Positions 54,349 to 64,000 of a DNA stretch of 64,000 nt are shown here, piece by piece. The notes beneath the pieces were generated by a model that saw only the letters and a list, made by a program, of their open reading frames with translations, searched no databases and was not told where the DNA came from. The first letter of the stretch is position 1. Every line of letters starts with the position of its first letter. The stretch comes from Planctomycetota bacterium (GTDB lineage Bacteria > Planctomycetota > Planctomycetia > Pirellulales > UBA1268): contig QWOQ01000005.1 in the NCBI GenBank assembly GCA_003669585.1, positions 1,052,612-1,116,611 of the forward strand, given 5' to 3'. The position numbers were made by a program, and so were the translations under genes.

Positions 54349-55674
54349 ATGACTTTCAACTCCATAGCTCTCAAAATCTGTTCTGTGACACAGGCCCAAA
54401 CTCTGGTTGCTGAAAGCCAGCACGGGTGGCTCGATGTATCAGGACTTGAATCGATCGACGATGCCGTTGCAGAGGTGCTTGCCACACATGAAGGTGAACT
54501 GGCACTCAATGGAATCGTACAACTGACGGACAAAGCGGCGGAGTATCTTGGCCGGCACTCTGGTTCGCTCTATCTCAAAAAACTCTCTTCTATCAATGAA
54601 TCTCAAGCTTTCTCTCTTGCAAAGCATAAAGGCTATTTGGTGCTCAGCGGACTCCTGACGCTTTCCGATTCGATCGCTCACAAACTCGCCTTTCACGAAG
54701 GGGGCTTAGGCCTCGACGGTCTGTCAACGATCAATCGAACGACCGCAGAAATTCTTTCGCGACACGAGGGGGGGATTTCATTGAACGGCCTTACCTCACT
54801 TTCGGTAGATGTGGCCCAGACGTTGGTCACGCAGACCTATCGCGAACTGTCGTTCAATATGCTTGAAACGTTTTCTGACGATGTCGCCATCGCCTTTTCA
54901 ACGCATCAAGGCCTTCTTTCGCTCGAGGGAATCAAGCATCTTCCAGGCAAGGCAAAAGAATTGCTCGAAGGCCTCGGGAAAATTTCGAATCCAAATATCC
55001 GAGGTGTCTGGGAAGTGGAGTCTGATAAGTGCATCGAACTTTCTCCAGAAGATGCTCAGCTTCTCATCTCTCGTCATATCGATACCAAAGTCCCTCTTCA
55101 ACTCGAAGGCTTGATCACCCTTTCACCGGAAACTGCGCAGGTGATTATCAATTTTACAGGCGAAATTATTCTTGGCGGTCTCACGTCTCTCTCACCCGAG
55201 ACTGCCGCAGTGCTAAAAGAATCGATAGGGTCGCTCTCGTTTGCATCACTCGAAACACTTTCCTTGGCGGCGGCACTCGCAATTGCCAAGCACAAAGGAC
55301 CGTCACTAAAACTCAACGGACTCTTAACGCTGCCACCTGAAGTGGCCGGAGCATTGGGTGACCACGAAGGAGAACTGAATCTCGACGGCATTCATTCGCT
55401 CACTGACAAGGTGGCCGCTGGCTTTGCGAAGCACAAAGGCGGACTCAGCTTTGGCGGGCTTACAAGCATGAGCGACACGACCGCCGAGGCTCTGTCGCAT
55501 CACATCGGCATGCTCGACCTTGCAAGCATTCGCACGCTTTCAGACAAAGCAACCAAGAGCCTTTCGAAACACGAAGGTTGGCTCTATCTTCGTGGACTTG
55601 ATCTTTCGACGCTCTCAGAAAGCGCCATTGAATTGCTCCGAAACAACACCGACATTTCCATGCCGGATGCTTGA
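54349..55674 (+). CDS. Solenoid protein of about sixteen 23-residue repeats
   Basis: A 441-residue protein almost entirely made of a 23-residue unit, roughly LxLxGLxxLSDxxAxxLAxHxG with variable final residue. Examples begin LDVSGLESIDDAV, LALNGIVQLTDKA, LGLDGLSTINRTT, LSFGGLTSMSDTT. The pattern (beta strand, turn, short helix) should fold as a right-handed solenoid resembling, but not equal to, leucine-rich repeats. The array runs from about residue 28 to 430, with an interruption of about 30 residues around 205-235 that holds a Trp-rich loop and a partial unit. There is no signal peptide or lipobox, so it is probably cytoplasmic. Function unknown; likely protein binding. Confidence 0.85.
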   Translation: MTFNSIALKICSVTQAQTLVAESQHGWLDVSGLESIDDAVAEVLATHEGELALNGIVQLTDKAAEYLGRHSGSLYLKKLSSINESQAFSLAKHKGYLVLSGLLTLSDSIAHKLAFHEGGLGLDGLSTINRTTAEILSRHEGGISLNGLTSLSVDVAQTLVTQTYRELSFNMLETFSDDVAIAFSTHQGLLSLEGIKHLPGKAKELLEGLGKISNPNIRGVWEVESDKCIELSPEDAQLLISRHIDTKVPLQLEGLITLSPETAQVIINFTGEIILGGLTSLSPETAAVLKESIGSLSFASLETLSLAAALAIAKHKGPSLKLNGLLTLPPEVAGALGDHEGELNLDGIHSLTDKVAAGFAKHKGGLSFGGLTSMSDTTAEALSHHIGMLDLASIRTLSDKATKSLSKHEGWLYLRGLDLSTLSESAIELLRNNTDISMPDA

Positions 55675-55681
55675 ACTTCAC

Positions 55682-58600
55682 TCAATGTTCTTGGTCCATG
55701 TGGCCGGCGGCAAAAAAGACAAGGCCCATCAGCACCGGTACCAAGACGAGCGTGACAATGGTGGAGAGCAATAACCCACCCAAGAGCACGCTTCCCAAGC
55801 CCCGATAGAGTTCGCTGCCCGCTCCCGGAAAGAGCACCAGTGGCAAGAGCCCGATCACCGTTGTCAGTGTGGTCATAAAGATCGGACGCATGCGGCCCCC
55901 AACGGCCTCGAGAATCGCTTCGCGTCCAGGCATCTGTTCGCTTCGCACCAGGTGCAGTGCCTGATGCACGATCAGAATCGGATTATTCACAACCGTGCCG
56001 ATCAAAATCACAAAGCCGAGCATCGTCAGCACATCCAGCGGCTGATAGATTCCAAACGGTGATCCCAGCGTGTTCATCAGCGATAAGCCGACAAATCCTC
56101 CTACTGCGCCCAGCGGCACGCTTGCAATGATCACTAGCGGATAAGCCCACGATTCAAAAAGCGCTGCCATCAAGAGATAGGTGATCACACCGGCCAGCAT
56201 GAGATTAAACCAGAGCGATTTCCAAGTGGCTCGCAGTTTGTCGGCAGTGCCTCCTAAATGAATGCGATACCCGCCATCGAGTGCGCCGGCAGCCTCGAGA
56301 GGCGCTACCACCAACTGTTCGATTCGATCCTGCGCATCCTCCAGTGGCATTGTGGTGGGCGGCGAAACCTGCACAGTGATGGCCCGCTGTCGCTCGCGAT
56401 GCAGAATTTGTTCGGGACCGCTTGAGTATTCGCGCACCTCTGCCACGCTCTCCAGTGGCACCAACTGCCCACCCGGAGTGATCACCGGAAGGCTCCGCAA
56501 ATCCTGCGTTCGCGTCACAAACTTGTCGTCGGCCTTGATGACCAGATCGATCCGGTCGCTCTCTAGAAAATAGTCTGTCGCATACGCACCGTCGACAAAA
56601 CAATCGACCATGTAACCCAATTGACGCGCATCTAAATGCATGTCGGCAGACTGTTCAAGTCGCGGCAACACCTGCACCTCCGGACTCGAGAGATCCAGCG
56701 ACGGCCTCGGCAGATTCTGACTGCCAGGTGTGGCTTCTGGGAGCTTGGCCATCACCATCTGCCCCAGTTCAATCAATCGTTCAAGCTCTGGACCCATGAT
56801 TTCAACGTCGATCGTGCGACCGGCAGAGAGTCCTTGCTCAAAGAGACTCGACTGTTTTGCCACGACGAAAGTTCCCGGTAGACCGGCGGCAACTCGCCGC
56901 ACCAGCGGCACCAACTTGCTCGCAGCGAGACCGTCGAGCGATCGCAGACCAAGAAACATACTCTTGCCGCGGGCAACAAAGAAAAAGTCGCCGAGCACCG
57001 GAGCATCGAGCGCATCGGCCTCGGGCGTGCCAGGATCAACATCCCAGTAAGGAAGCAATCGCTCCTCGATCAAGTCGCCCATGCGGAGCATCTCATCGAG
57101 GTTGTAGCCTGGGGGTGGAAGCAGAATTCCAAAGACCAAATTGCGGTTGCCCTGTGGCAGATACTCGACTTTTGGCAGCAGGAGCACTGTGGCCAAACCG
57201 CTTGCGGCCACGATGCCAGCACCGCTGAGCACCATTCTCCACGTACGGCCGAGCAAAAAACGGTCAATCGAAATCACTGCGTTACAAAATGCCGCCCCCA
57301 GCCGCGCGGCAATATCCCACACAGGAATATTTGCGGACGGTGAAGGCCGTACACCACTCTGAAGAAGCCTCGCAGCGGCTACCGGGATGACCAGCACGCT
57401 GACCACCAGCGACAAGCCTACCGCAGCGCTAATCGCAAGGGCGATGTCGCCGAAGAGTTGCCCCGCCTCCTCCTTGACAAACATCACCGGCAAAAAGACA
57501 GCGACTGTGGTGAGCGTGCTGGCCAGCACCGCTCCCCACACCTCTTGAGTGCCGCGAATGCTTGCCGTGTTTGGATCCTCTCCCGCTTGCCAACGCGTAA
57601 AAATATTTTCTAAAACCACGACTGAATTATCGACGAGCATCCCCACAGAAAAAGCCATTCCGGCCAGACTGACGACGTTGAGCGAACGGCCAAAAAGCTG
57701 CAGGATCAAAAATGTTCCCACAATGCTCGCCGGAATTGACAGCGCGACAATGACCGTTGAGCGAAAGCTTCGCAAAAACAAAAGCAGAATTCCAAACGTG
57801 AGCAAACCTCCAACAACGATGTTGTCTCGCACCAACCCAATTGCCGAATCGATGTATGTCGTTTCATCGTAGACCAGCGTGAGGGAGAGGTTCTTGCGTT
57901 TGAGCAGTCCTTTGTCGAGATCGTCGGCCACGCCGCGGAGTCGCTGCATTGTTTCCAAAACGTTCGCGCCCTGCTCACGCGTGATGCGAATGGCGATATT
58001 CCTGGCACCAAAACGACGCACAACACCGTCGGCTTTCTTGGTGCCAAGCTTTACTGTTGCAACGTCGCGCACATAGACAGGCCGACCCTCGCGTCTGGTG
58101 ATGATCACTCCCGAGACTTGCTCTGGCGAGTGAAACTGACCGATGGTGCGGACCACATAGCGACGTTTTCCTTCCCAGAAATCACCGCCGGAGGTGTCTT
58201 GATTCTGATTGGAAAGAGCCATGCGCAAGTCGTCGATTGAAATCTGTCTCGCGGCAAGCAGTTGGGGATCAACGATGACTTGAAGTTCATCCACGCGACC
58301 GCCTACGAGATCAGCGCTGGAAACTCCTTTGACCCGCTCCAGTCGGCTCTCGACGTCATCTTCAGCCAGTCGTCGCATGCTCTCAACATCGATGTCGGGA
58401 GGTAACAGGGGGGAGAGCGTGGGATGTTGGGCAACCAGTTTCCGCAGCCGAAAGAGTGCAAGATCTGGTGTGCGAGCCGAAATCACCCGATCAAGCGCAG
58501 CCACGAGTTGGGGATGATCTTTCTTTGCCTCTTCGACAGCCTGAGAATCTGGCGCCAATTGCCCCAAAATAAACCAGCCAATCGGTTGATCGGTCGAACT

Positions 58601-58990
58601 CGAAGTGCGGATCACTGGTCGATCAGCATCGATTGGCCACGAACGGATCTGCTGCACGCGAGTGTTCGTCTTTACGAGCGCCTGATCCATGTTGGTGCCG
58701 ATCGCAAACTCAAGCGTGATTGAGCCGCTTGAGTCGGAGCTCTCCGATGAAAGTCTCACCAGTCCTTCCACGCCGCGAAGCTGTTCTTCCAGAGGCTGAA
58801 CGATCTCGCGTTCAATTTCTTGCGGACTGGCTCCGCGCCAACGGCAGTCGACAGAAATAGTCGGAATCTGTACCTCAGGGGTGAGCTGCACAGGCATCAA
58901 GTCGAGTGCAATAAGCCCAAAGAGCGTGACCAGAAGCACCCCCACCGAAACCTTCACAGGACTCGCTACGCTCGCTTCAATAATATTCAT
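55682..58990 (-). CDS. RND efflux transporter (HAE1-like)
   Basis: A 1102-residue inner-membrane proton-driven efflux pump with twelve transmembrane helices in two halves, each followed by a large periplasmic loop. The first half carries DxxVVVxE-type motif SVGMLVDNSVVVLENI in helix 4 and the PVMFVKEEAGQLFGDIALA segment; the second half has MLGFVILIGTVVNNPI and related signatures. The Asp in helix 4 is present, so proton coupling is expected. It belongs nearer to drug-type (HAE1) than to metal-type (CusA) pumps. It is translated after the adaptor gene (65-base gap). No outer-membrane channel gene is present in the window. Confidence 0.93.
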   Translation of the reverse strand: MNIIEASVASPVKVSVGVLLVTLFGLIALDLMPVQLTPEVQIPTISVDCRWRGASPQEIEREIVQPLEEQLRGVEGLVRLSSESSDSSGSITLEFAIGTNMDQALVKTNTRVQQIRSWPIDADRPVIRTSSSTDQPIGWFILGQLAPDSQAVEEAKKDHPQLVAALDRVISARTPDLALFRLRKLVAQHPTLSPLLPPDIDVESMRRLAEDDVESRLERVKGVSSADLVGGRVDELQVIVDPQLLAARQISIDDLRMALSNQNQDTSGGDFWEGKRRYVVRTIGQFHSPEQVSGVIITRREGRPVYVRDVATVKLGTKKADGVVRRFGARNIAIRITREQGANVLETMQRLRGVADDLDKGLLKRKNLSLTLVYDETTYIDSAIGLVRDNIVVGGLLTFGILLLFLRSFRSTVIVALSIPASIVGTFLILQLFGRSLNVVSLAGMAFSVGMLVDNSVVVLENIFTRWQAGEDPNTASIRGTQEVWGAVLASTLTTVAVFLPVMFVKEEAGQLFGDIALAISAAVGLSLVVSVLVIPVAAARLLQSGVRPSPSANIPVWDIAARLGAAFCNAVISIDRFLLGRTWRMVLSGAGIVAASGLATVLLLPKVEYLPQGNRNLVFGILLPPPGYNLDEMLRMGDLIEERLLPYWDVDPGTPEADALDAPVLGDFFFVARGKSMFLGLRSLDGLAASKLVPLVRRVAAGLPGTFVVAKQSSLFEQGLSAGRTIDVEIMGPELERLIELGQMVMAKLPEATPGSQNLPRPSLDLSSPEVQVLPRLEQSADMHLDARQLGYMVDCFVDGAYATDYFLESDRIDLVIKADDKFVTRTQDLRSLPVITPGGQLVPLESVAEVREYSSGPEQILHRERQRAITVQVSPPTTMPLEDAQDRIEQLVVAPLEAAGALDGGYRIHLGGTADKLRATWKSLWFNLMLAGVITYLLMAALFESWAYPLVIIASVPLGAVGGFVGLSLMNTLGSPFGIYQPLDVLTMLGFVILIGTVVNNPILIVHQALHLVRSEQMPGREAILEAVGGRMRPIFMTTLTTVIGLLPLVLFPGAGSELYRGLGSVLLGGLLLSTIVTLVLVPVLMGLVFFAAGHMDQEH

Positions 58991-59055
58991 CGGCGACATT
59001 TCCAAAAAGTGTTCTGTCGATCAAGCGGCGCGTGAACGCGTACAACGCCGTTGAT

Positions 59056-60363
59056 TTACGGCTGCTTGAGTACTGCCGACGAGCGTGTTTTGCCCGGTGA
59101 TAGCGGCAAAAACGTGACTGCTCCGCCGCTGCGAAGTCGCTCGTTTCCCCTCACTACCACGAGCGTTCCTGGCTCGAGAATTCCCCGCACTTCGACGCTT
59201 TCCTTGACAGTTGCCCCCAACTCAACTTGCACCGCATTGACCACGCCAGTCGATTCACCAGCATCGTTCGGTGCATCTTTTGAAGGGGTCACCACATAGA
59301 CCATGGGAGCGGTTCCCCCGAGCACGAGGGCATCTTTTGGAATCACCGTGATACTGCCACGACGCCCCACGGGCATCCAGGCCCGCGCGAGCAGTCCTCC
59401 TCGCAGCACCGGCTGGCCATCGATCACCTGATTGGTCACAAGTACCTGCACCGGAAAGCTTCGGCTCAACAAATCGGCCTGAGGCACGATATTTTCAATC
59501 GTACCAATCCAGGTTTGCGCTTCGGCACCATTGATTTCCAGTCGCACCTCGGTGCCACGGACGAGGCTTGCAATATGCACTTCCGGAACCTGCACCTCGA
59601 TTTTTACGCGATCGAGTTCTGCGATTCTTGCGACGAGTCCACCCCGGGCTATCCACTGTCCTTGCTCAGTAAAACGCTCCACCACCCAGCCATCAAACGG
59701 GGCGCGGATCGTGTGCTTTGAGAGTTGATCTTCAATGCGATCGACTTCTGATTCTTGAACGGCAACCGCCGCAGCCGACTGCGCAATCTGTTCGGCACGA
59801 GGCCCTGCTTCTGACAGCGTTAAGGCCGCACGACCGGCCCGCCAGAGGGCTTCTGCTTGTTGCACCTCGGTTTGAGCATCGTGAAGTTCGTCGGTGGTTG
59901 TCGTGCCTCGCTCTGCGAGTTTTGAAAATCGTTTGAATCGGCCCTGCATGTATTCCAGACGCGCCGCGAGCCCCGCCAACATCGCCTGCGCCTGTTCAAT
60001 CTCCTCGGGACGCGATCCGTTTTTCATTTCTTGAAGCACTTGTCTGCGTCGTTCGAGTTCTGCGAGTGCGCCGGTTAACTCAATCTCAAGGAGCGCTCGA
60101 AACAGTTCGGCAATCGAATCACCAGCACTGACATACTGTCCTTCTTCAATCGGCAGTTGTGATACGCGTCCGTCGACTGCGCTGCCAACGTCACTCACAC
60201 GCGCCGGAAGCACCGTGCCGACAAAGGCCTGTCCACTGGCCCGTTCGGTCTGTTCAACACTCGCCACCACGACTGGAGACGGGGCTTGGGTTTGCGCGAG
60301 TGCAATTGAAGCAAAAGTCAGAATCACAGTCACCACAAAACTTTCACTCATACGGCGATTCAT
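59056..60363 (-). CDS. RND efflux periplasmic adaptor
   Basis: A 435-residue membrane fusion protein with a signal peptide (hydrophobic residues 7-20, cut near ALAQ). It has the lipoyl-like halves around PIEEGQYVSAGDSI, a long coiled-coil hairpin (about residues 100-200), and the FTEQGQWIARGG second half-lipoyl. A beta-barrel follows. It connects the RND pump to an outer-membrane channel. It is the first gene of the operon, with an operator-like dyad 34 bases upstream. Confidence 0.92.
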   Translation of the reverse strand: MNRRMSESFVVTVILTFASIALAQTQAPSPVVVASVEQTERASGQAFVGTVLPARVSDVGSAVDGRVSQLPIEEGQYVSAGDSIAELFRALLEIELTGALAELERRRQVLQEMKNGSRPEEIEQAQAMLAGLAARLEYMQGRFKRFSKLAERGTTTTDELHDAQTEVQQAEALWRAGRAALTLSEAGPRAEQIAQSAAAVAVQESEVDRIEDQLSKHTIRAPFDGWVVERFTEQGQWIARGGLVARIAELDRVKIEVQVPEVHIASLVRGTEVRLEINGAEAQTWIGTIENIVPQADLLSRSFPVQVLVTNQVIDGQPVLRGGLLARAWMPVGRRGSITVIPKDALVLGGTAPMVYVVTPSKDAPNDAGESTGVVNAVQVELGATVKESVEVRGILEPGTLVVVRGNERLRSGGAVTFLPLSPGKTRSSAVLKQP

Positions 60364-60396
60364 ACCGGGGCTACTCCGTGGGTGAAAAACAGATTT

Positions 60397-60419
60397 GAAC
60401 GGCAATTCAATTGCTGTTC
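60397..60419. promoter_or_regulatory. Operator-like dyad upstream of the efflux operon
   Basis: GAACGGCAATT (60397-60407) and AATTGCTGTTC (60409-60419) form an 11-base dyad around a single C, with one G-T wobble. It lies 34 bases upstream of the adaptor start codon, where a TetR- or MarR-type repressor would block transcription. No regulator gene lies beside it. Confidence 0.5.
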
Positions 60420-60767
60420 GACTCTTCAAAACAGAAAAGTCACAAAGATTTTCAATGCATTGCGAGAGTGGAAAGCGATGGATTCCGATTGAAATCGATG
60501 AAACAATTCAAAAAATTATTCCGACACGCACTATACTCCCTCGTAAGTTCGCATTCGAATCCAAGGCCACCTTTTCTCGTTCTCTGTGCATTTTCAAGGA
60601 GTCTCTCGAGGAATAACCCTCTCGGGAGCGTCTTTTAGAGATGTTGCTTGACGAGCATTCGCGTGTCGGCTAATGTTCCGCATCGCTTTTTGACGATCTC
60701 CCAAATTCCTGCGCATCGCCGCCTTAGGTGCTGGCGAAGGCAACAGAGTGGTTGGGTTCAGATTGAA

Positions 60768-60785
60768 TGCCAATGGATTGTGGCA
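60768..60785 (+). repeat. Small hairpin with an ATGGATT-type loop
   Basis: TGCCA (60768-60772) pairs with TGGCA (60781-60785) around the loop ATGGATTG. The loop resembles that of the hairpin at 60828-60852, which suggests the two are a diverged pair. Confidence 0.45.
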
Positions 60786-60827
60786 CCAGTTGAACTTGAC
60801 TGACAAAGAGAACGCGACAGGGCTTTG

Positions 60828-60852
60828 TTTGCACCGAATGGATTGGTGCAAA
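60828..60852 (+). repeat. Hairpin TTTGCACC/GGTGCAAA
   Basis: Perfect 8-base arms (60828-60835, 60845-60852) enclose the 9-base loop GAATGGATT, again carrying ATGGATT. Confidence 0.5.
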
Positions 60853-60901
60853 GTACGAATGAGATAAATGGATTTCGAGGCTGCTGACTTTCTTGGTGGT
60901 T

Positions 60902-60967
60902 GGAGGATCGTGCCGGTTCACTGTGATCAGCCTTACGTTGATCATAGTGAGTTCGACGAGATCCTCC
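60902..60967 (+). repeat. Nested long hairpin upstream of 23S rRNA
   Basis: Outer arms GGAGGATC (60902-60909) and GATCCTCC (60960-60967) are perfect. Inner arms TCACTGTGATCA (60918-60929) and TGATCATAGTGA (60939-60950) pair over twelve bases with one G-T wobble. The loop is GCCTTACGT. The wobble in the middle of a perfect stem is typical of selection on RNA structure. Confidence 0.6.
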
Positions 60968-60983
60968 GTCCATGCGACGGTCT

Positions 60984-61039
60984 CAAGCCGCTTGTGATGC
61001 CTGATCTGCTTCAAAGTTGATCAGGTGTTTCGCGGCTTG
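60984..61039 (+). repeat. Second nested hairpin, followed by a T/G-rich tail
   Basis: Outer arms CAAGCCGC (60984-60991) and GCGGCTTG (61032-61039) are perfect, as are inner arms CCTGATC (61000-61006) and GATCAGG (61019-61025). TGTTGTTGTTT follows, so a terminator of an upstream short transcript is possible. Confidence 0.55.
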
Positions 61040-61223
61040 TGTTGTTGTTTGACAATTCGGTTGTGGTAATTGGCATCTTGAAAGAATGCTGATGGTGTTC
61101 GTCTTTCGAGGCGAATTCCTGAAGCGTTCTCCCAAGGCGAAAAAGCGTGAACTGACGATGATGCTTAGAATAAGAGTTCCAATGGTCATCGTTTGATTGC
61201 ACGCAGCGAGAAAAGATAGTTAC

Positions 61224-61268
61224 TGTCTCATATGGTGCTGGCGCGCTTGCTGGCGAGGATATGAGACA
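61224..61268 (+). repeat. 10-base inverted repeat in the 23S leader
   Basis: TGTCTCATAT (61224-61233) and ATATGAGACA (61259-61268) are perfectly complementary around a 25-base GC-rich loop, about 95 bases before the mature 23S start. It is likely a leader hairpin or part of the rRNA-processing structure. Confidence 0.5.
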
Positions 61269-61361
61269 AACGATACAGGAGCGAAATCTGAATTTTGTGC
61301 ATCGCAAAGCGTTTGAAATACGAAAGTATTTTGAGAACTTCCGCGAGCATTCGATTCGGGT

Positions 61362-64000
<2,639 letters not shown>

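Larger units (their letters stand above)
60430..61361. other. Non-coding region upstream of 23S rRNA
   Basis: A 930-base stretch with no convincing protein gene and no 16S rRNA or tRNA gene. It contains at least six inverted repeats, listed separately where strongest. A weak promoter candidate for 23S is TTGATT (61193) and GATAGT (61215) at 16-base spacing. The region probably holds the promoter and leader of the 23S operon. Confidence 0.55.

Noticed and set aside
60868..61020. A 50-codon plus-strand open frame starting at ATG 60868 with protein-like composition
   Set aside because: It overlaps both nested hairpins, has an in-frame stop immediately upstream and no good ribosome binding site; strong palindromes are not expected inside a conserved short protein.

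Overview
The window reads as a chromosomal segment from a planctomycete, most likely of the Pirellulales (inference). The evidence is a very large FG-GAP / PVC-type dehydrogenase / HEAT / cytochrome c mosaic protein, a DUF1598 protein, three genes of the bacterial tetrahydromethanopterin (H4MPT) C1 pathway, a sialidase/ceramidase-like secreted set, a planctomycete-style MFS sugar transporter with a soluble insertion, and a 23S rRNA gene with no 16S gene in the preceding 61 kb. Coding density is high. I see no insertion sequence, prophage, integrase or CRISPR array.

Left part (1-18.5 kb): a carbohydrate-oriented set (sugar-phosphate isomerase/epimerase, medium-chain dehydrogenase, SDR, UxuA-like mannonate dehydratase, BNR sialidase, DapA/NanA-family aldolase) interleaved with an ammonium transporter, the giant mosaic cytochrome protein, a four-gene double ABC exporter operon and a secreted ceramidase-like protein. 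18.6-27.3 kb: a large lipoprotein, the pyrB-pyrC pair (start overlaps stop) followed by a NYN/PIN-like nuclease gene, an FHA-GAF-sigma54 activator preceded by two palindromes, and a DUF1598 secreted protein.

Middle part (27.3-42.3 kb): a long minus-strand run. In transcription order it has a Gln-rich lipoprotein, a short SecA-like ATPase, a secreted helical protein, a tRNA-dihydrouridine synthase, a SufR-like regulator with a perfect dyad upstream, a lone nuoB, sufC, sufB, sufD, a Rieske-SufT fusion, and then three H4MPT-pathway genes (ATP-grasp, ASKHA-type, amino-acid kinase). Iron-sulfur cluster assembly, one Fe-S protein of complex I and C1 metabolism therefore sit side by side.

Right part (42.4-64 kb): queG, a second dus gene, then a minus-strand central-carbon group (PPi-type phosphofructokinase, HAD phosphatase, 6-phosphogluconate dehydrogenase, SDR), tRNA-Cys(GCA), a SprT-like metalloprotease, an MFS transporter, a lipoprotein, an NAD-dependent epimerase followed by a solenoid protein built of about sixteen 23-residue repeats, an RND efflux pump with its adaptor behind an operator-like dyad, a 1 kb non-coding stretch full of inverted repeats, and a 23S rRNA gene cut by the right edge.

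Coordinates of starts were chosen from Shine-Dalgarno-like sequences, overlap with the previous gene and where the conserved domain begins; several starts are GTG or TTG and remain uncertain. Family assignments rest on motifs visible in the translations, not on database searches.
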